Positions 58,290-64,000 of a DNA stretch of 64,000 nt are shown here, piece by piece. The stretch's first letter is position 1. The number at the start of each line of letters is the position of its first letter. The stretch lies in NCBI GenBank assembly GCA_031555955.1, contig JAVBTY010000025.1, forward strand, positions 46,845-110,844, in the 5' to 3' direction. Made by a program: the position numbers and the translations under genes. The stretch is from Azoarcus sp031555955. GTDB taxonomy: Bacteria; Pseudomonadota; Gammaproteobacteria; Burkholderiales; Rhodocyclaceae. Below the pieces are notes generated by a model. The model did no database searches and was not told where the DNA came from. It saw nothing but the letters and a program-made list of their open reading frames with translations.

Positions 58290-59552
58290 CTAGCTGGTGG
58301 GGTCGTCAAGATGCAGGGTAAATTCGCTGAACGAGGCTTCGCCGGATGCATCGTCATCGAAATTCGCCAGCGCCACAGGCGGAGGAGGAGTGGAAGTCTG
58401 CACCGTATTGAAGGCCGCATTGTTGATCAGCCACGACAAATTGGTAGGCGAATCGGCATTGGTCAGCGCCTCCTCAAGGGAGATGAGCTTGTCGTGATAG
58501 AGCCGGAACAGGTCCTGCTCGAAAGTCTGTGAGCCGGGGGCCAGGGACTGTTCCATGGCCTCCTTTATTTCGCCGAGTTCTCCGCGCTCGATCAGTTCGC
58601 TGATATGGCGCGTGTTCATCAGGATCTCAACGGTCGGAATACGCCGCCCATCCGGCTTGCGCACCAGGCGCTGGGAAACGATGCATCTGAGCGCCACCGC
58701 AAGGTCGAGGTACAGCAGCGGGCGGTTTTCCAGCGGGAAAAAGTTAACGATGCGGTTCAGCGCGTGGTAAGCATTGTTGGCGTGCAGTGTGGCCAGGCAC
58801 AGGTGGCCCGTTTGCGAATACGCCAGCGCGGCCTGCATGGTTTCGCGGTCGCGGATTTCGCCGATCAGGATACAGTCCGGCGCCTGGCGCATCGCATTGC
58901 GCAGGGCTTCCTGCCAGCTGTGGGTATCGATGCCGACTTCGCGCTGGTTCACCACCGACTTGCTGTGTTTGAACAGGTATTCGATCGGATCCTCAACGGT
59001 GAGGATGTGCCCGGCCCTGTTGCGGGTGCGGTAGTCGATCATTGAAGCCAGCGTGGTCGATTTTCCCGCCCCGGTGGCGCCCACCACCAGCACCAGGCCG
59101 CGTTTTTCCATCACCACTTCGGACAGCACCGGGGGCAGGCCAAGGCTGCCCAGCGAGGGAATGTCGCCCAGGATGTAGCGGATCACGAGCGCTACGGTGC
59201 TGCGCTGCCAGAACACGTTGACGCGGAAGTTGCCCATGTCGCGCCGACCGAAGGAGAGGTTCAGTTCCTTGTCGCGCTCGAAGCGCTCGATCTGCTCCGG
59301 CGTGATCATCTCGTAGATCATCCGCCTGATCATGGAGGGTTCCATGACCTGCTGGTTGATCGGCATCGTATGGCCCTGGATCTTGATATGGATCGGGATG
59401 CCGGCGGTGACGAAAATGTCCGAAGCCTGCTTTTCGGCCATCAGATGGAACAGCCTTTCCAGCATCTTCTGGTTGAGGCTGTGCTGGCGCGGCAGCACGG
59501 GCGTTGTCCCGGTGCCGCAGGGAAGCGTCGGCGGTTTTGGCAGGTCAGTCAT
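58290..59552 (-). CDS. pilU: type IV pilus retraction-associated ATPase PilU
   Basis: A 420-residue GspE-family ATPase of the PilT/PilU retraction group. Walker A is VGATGAGKSTTLASMID, the Asp box HILTVEDPIEYLF, Walker B CILIGEIRDRETM and the His box HLCLATLHANNAYHALNRI. Length, SDIFVTAGIPIHIKIQG at the N-terminus and an acidic C-terminal tail favour PilU over PilT (about 345 residues). It sits between dapE and dapD, overlapping dapD by 8 bases. No other pilus gene is in the window. Confidence 0.9.
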   Translation of the reverse strand: MTDLPKPPTLPCGTGTTPVLPRQHSLNQKMLERLFHLMAEKQASDIFVTAGIPIHIKIQGHTMPINQQVMEPSMIRRMIYEMITPEQIERFERDKELNLSFGRRDMGNFRVNVFWQRSTVALVIRYILGDIPSLGSLGLPPVLSEVVMEKRGLVLVVGATGAGKSTTLASMIDYRTRNRAGHILTVEDPIEYLFKHSKSVVNQREVGIDTHSWQEALRNAMRQAPDCILIGEIRDRETMQAALAYSQTGHLCLATLHANNAYHALNRIVNFFPLENRPLLYLDLAVALRCIVSQRLVRKPDGRRIPTVEILMNTRHISELIERGELGEIKEAMEQSLAPGSQTFEQDLFRLYHDKLISLEEALTNADSPTNLSWLINNAAFNTVQTSTPPPPVALANFDDDASGEASFSEFTLHLDDPTS

Positions 59553-60366
59553 TGCGCAGCAGCTCGTTGATGGCGGTCTTGGCGCGGGTCTGGGCGTCTA
59601 CTTTCTTCACGATCACCGCGCAGTACAGGCTGTATCTGCCGTCGGCGGAAGGCAGGCTGCCGGGCACCACGACGGCGCCGGCGGGTACGCGGCCATAATG
59701 GATTTCGCCGGTTTCGCGGTCGTAGATTTTTGTGCTCTGGCCGATGTACACCCCCATCGACAGCACGGCGTTTTCCTCGATGACGACGCCTTCGACCACT
59801 TCGGAGCGGGCGCCGACGAAAACGTTGTCCTCGATGATCACCGGTCCGGCCTGCACCGGCTCCAGCACGCCGCCGATGCCGACGCCGCCGGACAGATGCA
59901 CGTTTTTGCCGATCTGGGCGCAGGAACCCACGGTGGCCCAGGTATCCACCATGCTTCCTTCATCGACGTAAGCGCCGATGTTTACGTAGGACGGCATCAG
60001 CACCACGTTTTTGCCGATAAAGCTGCCCTTGCGCACCACCGCCGGCGGCACGACGCGGAAACCACCCTCGCGGAACTGCTCCGGGGTGTAATCACCGAAC
60101 TTGGTTGGCACCTTGTCGAAGAAATTGAGCGCGCCGACCGGCATCACTTCGTTGTCGCGCAGGCGGAAGGAGATCAGCACCGCTTTTTTGATCCACTGGT
60201 TGACGATCCACTGGCCGTCTTTCTTTTCAGCCACGCGCAGGTGGCCGGCATCCAGCCCTGCGATAACGTCGGCGACGGCGGCGCGCACGTCGGCGCTGGC
60301 GGAAGTGGGAGACAGGCTGGCGCGGTTGTCGAATGCGGTGTCGATGATCTGTTGCAGTGCGGACAT
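59545..60366 (-). CDS. dapD: tetrahydrodipicolinate N-succinyltransferase
   Basis: A 273-residue hexapeptide acyltransferase that succinylates tetrahydrodipicolinate in the DAP pathway. LISFRLRDNEVMPVGALNFFDK precedes the beta-helix; GKNVVLMPSYVNIGAYVDEGS and VDTWATVGSCAQIGKNVHLSG are signature segments. It ends KTAINELLRND. The start was set at the ATG giving the family N-terminus SALQQIIDTAF. dapC is 34 bases upstream. Confidence 0.96.
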   Translation of the reverse strand: MSALQQIIDTAFDNRASLSPTSASADVRAAVADVIAGLDAGHLRVAEKKDGQWIVNQWIKKAVLISFRLRDNEVMPVGALNFFDKVPTKFGDYTPEQFREGGFRVVPPAVVRKGSFIGKNVVLMPSYVNIGAYVDEGSMVDTWATVGSCAQIGKNVHLSGGVGIGGVLEPVQAGPVIIEDNVFVGARSEVVEGVVIEENAVLSMGVYIGQSTKIYDRETGEIHYGRVPAGAVVVPGSLPSADGRYSLYCAVIVKKVDAQTRAKTAINELLRND

Positions 60367-60400
60367 GGGGTTCCCGTTGTATTCAGTAAAAAAATCCAGG

Positions 60401-61594
60401 TTAGAGCGACTGGCAGAAGGCAGCGATGCGTTCAGCGGCTTCGATACATTCAGCGGTGTCGGCCACCAGCGCGATGCGCACGAAATTTTCGCCGGGGTTG
60501 ATGCCGTGCGCCGTGCGGGCAAGGAAACTGCCCGGCAGAACGGTGACATTATAGGCAGCCAGCAGGCGGCGGGCGAAATCCGTATCCGGCAGCGGCGTGC
60601 GCGCCCAGAGATAGAACCCGGCGTCGGGCAGGCCGGTTTCCAGCCATGGCGTCAGAAGCGGTGTTACGCGGGCGAATTTTTCCCGGTACAGGCGGCGGTT
60701 TTCGGCAACATGGGCCTCGTCGTTCCAGGCCGCCACGGAGGCCGCCTGCACGGTCGGGCTCATCGCGCAGCCGTGGTAGGTGCGGTAGCGCAGAAAGTCC
60801 TTGAGGACTCCGGCATCGCCCGCGACGAAGCCCGAACGCATGCCCGGCACGTTGGAGCGCTTGGACAGGCTGGAAAACACTACAACGTTGCGGAAATCAT
60901 CGCGCCCAAGGCGGTGGGCGGCTTCCAGCGCGCCGAGCGGCTTCGCCGCGTCGTCGAAATAAATCTCCGAATAACACTCGTCGGCGGCGATGACGAAGCC
61001 GTAGCGGTCCGACAGTGCGTACAGCCGCCGCCATTCGTCCAGCGACAGCACGCGCCCGGTGGGATTGCCGGGCGAGCACATGTAGACGAGCTGCACGTCG
61101 CGCCAGACCTCATCGGGCAGGCTGCCGAAATCCGGGCCGAAGCGGTTGTCCGGCAGATTGTTGAGGAAAACCGGCTCGGCCCCGGCGAGCAGCGCCGCCC
61201 CTTCGTAGATCTGGTAGAACGGATTCGGGCACAGCACCTTCGCGCCGCTCCGGCTGCCGTCGATCACGCACTGGGCGAAGGCGAACAGCGCCTCGCGCGA
61301 GCCATTCACCGGCAGCACCTGGGTGGCGGCGTCGACGCGCGGCAGGCCGTAGCGCCGTTCCAGCCAGCCCGCGATAGCGCCGCGCAGCGCCTCCGAGCCC
61401 TGGGTGGCGGGGTAGTTCGCCATGCCCGCGAAGCTGTCCGCCAGCGCCTGCAGGATGAAGGGCGGCGTGGCGTGCCTGGGTTCACCGATGTAAAGCCGGA
61501 CCGGCGCGAGCCCGGCGGGCGGCTCGATGCCCGCGAGCAGGGCGTTCAGCTTTTCGAAGGGGTAGGACTGGAGGCGGGTCAGGTTCGGGTTCAC
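60401..61594 (-). CDS. dapC: N-succinyldiaminopimelate aminotransferase
   Basis: A 397-residue fold-type I PLP aminotransferase. VNPNLTRLQSYPFEKLNALL is the conserved N-terminus, implying a GTG start at 61594. Other signatures are LYIGEPRHATPPFI, YPATQGSEALRGAI, the PLP lysine in FSSLSKRSNVPGMRSGF, and FVRIALV. The frame stays open for 2.4 kb further upstream, but that part runs antisense to smc and is not protein-like. First gene of the dap cluster, divergent from smc. Confidence 0.93.
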   Translation of the reverse strand: MNPNLTRLQSYPFEKLNALLAGIEPPAGLAPVRLYIGEPRHATPPFILQALADSFAGMANYPATQGSEALRGAIAGWLERRYGLPRVDAATQVLPVNGSREALFAFAQCVIDGSRSGAKVLCPNPFYQIYEGAALLAGAEPVFLNNLPDNRFGPDFGSLPDEVWRDVQLVYMCSPGNPTGRVLSLDEWRRLYALSDRYGFVIAADECYSEIYFDDAAKPLGALEAAHRLGRDDFRNVVVFSSLSKRSNVPGMRSGFVAGDAGVLKDFLRYRTYHGCAMSPTVQAASVAAWNDEAHVAENRRLYREKFARVTPLLTPWLETGLPDAGFYLWARTPLPDTDFARRLLAAYNVTVLPGSFLARTAHGINPGENFVRIALVADTAECIEAAERIAAFCQSL

Positions 61595-61753
61595 GTTGGC
61601 GCGGTGGCCCGCCCGCGCCGGGTAGCGGGAGACGGGGCTGAAAATGGCGTAAGAACCGAAAATGGTATCATGGCGCGCTTTTCGCGCGCTGTCCGGACGC
61701 TCCGGCGCAACGCCGTTTCCGGACCGTAACCGCCGCCCGCCACCACTCGTCCC

Positions 61754-64000
61754 GTGCGTCTTTCCAGACTCAAACTCGCCGGCTTCAAAACCTTCGTCGA
61801 CCCGGTCACGGTACTCATGCCGGGTACGCTGGTGGGCGTGGTCGGGCCGAACGGCTGCGGCAAGTCGAACATCATCGATGCGGTGCGCTGGGTGCTGGGC
61901 GAAACGCGCGCCTCGGCGTTGCGCGGCGAATCGATGCAGGACGTGATCTTCAACGGCTCGACCACGCGCAAGGCCGTATCGCGCGCCAGCGTCGAACTGG
62001 TGTTCGACAACGGCGAAGGGCGCGCCGCCGGGCAGTGGTCGCGCTACGCCGAGATCGCCGTCAAGCGTGTGCTCGACCGCAGCGGCGAATCGAGCTACTT
62101 CATCAACAACACCCACGTCCGCCGCAAGGACGTCATCGACCTTTTCCTTGGCACCGGCCTGGGGCCGCGCGCTTACGCCATCATCGAGCAGGGCATGATC
62201 TCGCGCATCATCGAGGCGCGGCCGGAAGAAATTCGCGGCTTTCTCGAAGAAGCGGCGGGCGTTACCAAATACCGCGAACGGCGCAAGGAAACCGAGGGCC
62301 GGCTGGCCGACGCGCGCGACAATCTCCTGCGCCTCGACGACATCCGCACGGAACTGGGCGAGCGCATCGGCCATCTCGAAACGCAGGCCGAGGCGGCGGA
62401 GCGTTATCGCACGCTGCATGCGGCGCACGTCGAAAAGCAGCAATTGCTGTGGCTGCTCAAGCGCAACGAAGCGCGCGCCGAGCGCGACCGCCTGGGCGCG
62501 GACCTGAACCGCGACACCCTGCGCATCGATACCGACAACGCCCGCCTGCAAGAGCTTGAAACCGCCTCCGAAAGCGCGCGCGAAGCGCATTTCGCGGCCT
62601 CCGAGGCCGTCCATACGGCGCAGAGCGATCTGTTCGCCGCTGCCGCCGAAGTCAGCCGCCTGGAAGCCGAACTGCGCCACCTGGCCGATACGCGCCAGCG
62701 CCTGGAGGCGCGGCTCGCCCAGCTCGACACCGATCACGCGCACTGGGCCGAGCGCCGCGAAACCTTGAGCGAGGAGCGCGAGCGCTGGCTGGCGCTGGCG
62801 GAGAATGCCGCAATGCGGGTTGAGCAGACCGAAGGGCGGCACCTCGAAATCGCCGCTCGCGTGCCCGATGCCGAGGCGGCGCGACAGGCTGCCGACGTTA
62901 CCGCCGCCGCCGCGCGCCGCGAACTGGCGCAGACCGAACAGCAACTGCGCGTCGAAGACGCCAACCGCGCCAGCGCCAACCGCGCGCTCGACGCCTTGCA
63001 GCAACGCCGTGCGCGGCTGGAGGCGGAAAACGGCGCGATCGAAGGGCCGGACGAACTCGCCGTGGCCGAACACGAAGCGCGTGTCGCCGCGCTGCAAGAC
63101 GAATTCGATACCCGCCAGCAGGAAAGCGCTGCGCTGCAGGCGCGCCTGCCGGACGCCCAGGCTGCGCTCAAGGCCGCGTTCGAACATGAGCGCACGGTGC
63201 AACGGCGTGTGACCGAACTGCGCGCACGACGCGACGCGCTGACCCAGTTGCAGGCCAAGGTGCAGGCTCAAGGCAAGCTGGGTGACTGGTTGCAGCGCCA
63301 CGGCCTGTCCGACGTGGCGCCGCTGTGGAAAGGCCTGCGCGTGGCCCAGGGGTGGGATGCGGCGGTGGAAGCGGTGTTGCGCGAACGGCTGGCCGCCCTG
63401 GTTTTCGAGGGCGGCGAGGGGGGTGTCGGAAGCGAAGCCGCCGCGCGCGCCCTGCTCGGCGAAGTGCCGCCGGAATCGCTCACCATCGGTTTCGCCGGTA
63501 TGCCGGCGCATGCGGAAGCGGCGATGGCGGCTGTGCTGCCGGGGGCCGTGCCGTTGATCGACAAAGTCACTCTGACCGACGCGCGCTGGCTGCCGCTGGC
63601 GGCCAGTTGGCTGCGTGGCTGCCATGCGGTCGAGCGTCTGGAAGACTGGTTGCCGCGCCGCGCCGAACTGGCGTCCGGCGTTGTGCTGGCCGGCGCTGGC
63701 GGGCAACTGCTGACGCGCGACGCACTGTGCCATTTCGTGCCGGATAGCCGCACGCACGGCATCATCGAGCGCCAGCGCGAAATCGATGCGCTCACCGCGC
63801 AGCAGCAGATGCTGGACGAAGAGGCTGGCGCCGCGCATGCCGCGCTGCGCGAGGCCGAGGCCACCGCCAGCGGTATCCAGGCGCGCGCCGAAGCCTTGCG
63901 CCGCGACGCCCAGGTGCTGCAGGGGCAACTGCACGCCGGGCAGGTCGAATTGCTCAAACTCTCCCAAGCCCGCAACCGCGCCGAGGAGCGCCGTGGGCAG
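61754..64000 (+). CDS. smc: chromosome segregation protein SMC, 3' end outside the window
   Basis: The first 749 residues of SMC, the ATP-dependent ring protein that organises the chromosome. LSRLKLAGFKTFVDPVTV and Walker A GPNGCGKSN (residues 31-39) start the head; YFINNTHVRRKDVIDLFLGT and YAIIEQGMISRIIEARPEE are family-typical. A long coiled coil follows from about 170 to 500; the hinge begins near GDWLQRHGLSDVAPLWKGLRV. Start is GTG at 61754. The frame is open to the window edge. Confidence 0.94.
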   Translation, partial: MRLSRLKLAGFKTFVDPVTVLMPGTLVGVVGPNGCGKSNIIDAVRWVLGETRASALRGESMQDVIFNGSTTRKAVSRASVELVFDNGEGRAAGQWSRYAEIAVKRVLDRSGESSYFINNTHVRRKDVIDLFLGTGLGPRAYAIIEQGMISRIIEARPEEIRGFLEEAAGVTKYRERRKETEGRLADARDNLLRLDDIRTELGERIGHLETQAEAAERYRTLHAAHVEKQQLLWLLKRNEARAERDRLGADLNRDTLRIDTDNARLQELETASESAREAHFAASEAVHTAQSDLFAAAAEVSRLEAELRHLADTRQRLEARLAQLDTDHAHWAERRETLSEERERWLALAENAAMRVEQTEGRHLEIAARVPDAEAARQAADVTAAAARRELAQTEQQLRVEDANRASANRALDALQQRRARLEAENGAIEGPDELAVAEHEARVAALQDEFDTRQQESAALQARLPDAQAALKAAFEHERTVQRRVTELRARRDALTQLQAKVQAQGKLGDWLQRHGLSDVAPLWKGLRVAQGWDAAVEAVLRERLAALVFEGGEGGVGSEAAARALLGEVPPESLTIGFAGMPAHAEAAMAAVLPGAVPLIDKVTLTDARWLPLAASWLRGCHAVERLEDWLPRRAELASGVVLAGAGGQLLTRDALCHFVPDSRTHGIIERQREIDALTAQQQMLDEEAGAAHAALREAEATASGIQARAEALRRDAQVLQGQLHAGQVELLKLSQARNRAEERRGQ

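Noticed and set aside
61595..63967. 2.4-kb open minus-strand frame upstream of dapC, joined in frame to it
   Set aside because: It lies antisense to smc, whose plus-strand protein is unmistakable. Its product is Arg/Gln/Gly-rich with no family features, as expected from GC-rich codon shadows. DapC starts at GTG 61594.

Overview
The window looks like a high-GC betaproteobacterial chromosome, most probably order Burkholderiales and Alcaligenaceae-like. The reasons are the ftrABCD ferrous-iron system, the orn / M48 peptidase / rsgA neighbourhood, the suhB-trmJ-cysE block, a complete iscRSUA-hscBA-fdx-iscX operon, and the dapC-dapD-dapE-prmB cluster divergent from smc. No rRNA, tRNA, insertion sequence, phage gene or CRISPR array was recognised. 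Genes are tightly packed; only two gene-free stretches exceed 300 bases (6517-7051 and 17381-17983).

Layout. 1-829: 3' end of a type I-C cas7 (csd2), followed at once by ordinary genes and not by cas4-cas1-cas2. 0.9-6.5 kb: two alpha/beta hydrolases, a DUF599 membrane protein, acrylyl-CoA reductase (acuI), threonine synthase and a stand-alone ArsD-like protein. 7.0-11.8 kb: ferrous iron uptake locus ftrABCD with an OprB-type porin inserted after ftrA and a Fur-box-like site upstream. 11.8-16.7 kb: putA (no DNA-binding domain), a YlqF/RbgA GTPase and a Sel1-repeat protein.

16.9-32.5 kb is the most unusual part: a divergent MarR regulator and a long same-strand catabolic cluster. Its genes are a DapA-family lyase, an acyl-CoA dehydrogenase lacking the usual Glu, a split ADP-forming acyl-CoA synthetase, a three-subunit molybdenum hydroxylase, an AMP-forming acyl-CoA ligase, a private MoaD, and a five-gene HAAT/Liv-type ABC importer. 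Together they suggest import, CoA activation, Mo-dependent hydroxylation or dehydrogenation and cleavage of an aromatic or heteroaromatic acid. I cannot match the gene set to a pathway I know. A perfect 16-bp palindrome upstream and related half-sites inside the cluster are candidate MarR operators. A chemoreceptor and a bacteriohemerythrin follow.

35.4-48.9 kb is housekeeping: tadA, L,D-transpeptidase, GNAT, rsgA, M48 peptidase, orn, pgi, an ArnT-like glycosyltransferase, rpmE, a nitronate-monooxygenase-like protein, a class V aminotransferase, suhB, trmJ and cysE. 48.9-55.6 kb is the isc operon with two consecutive cysteine desulfurase genes and a clear IscR-type site on its promoter; cysE just upstream supplies the cysteine pathway. 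55.6-64 kb: an Rcp1-type response regulator, prmB (with a His/Cys-rich N-terminal tail), dapE, pilU, dapD and dapC on the minus strand, and the first 749 codons of smc on the plus strand, running off the right edge.
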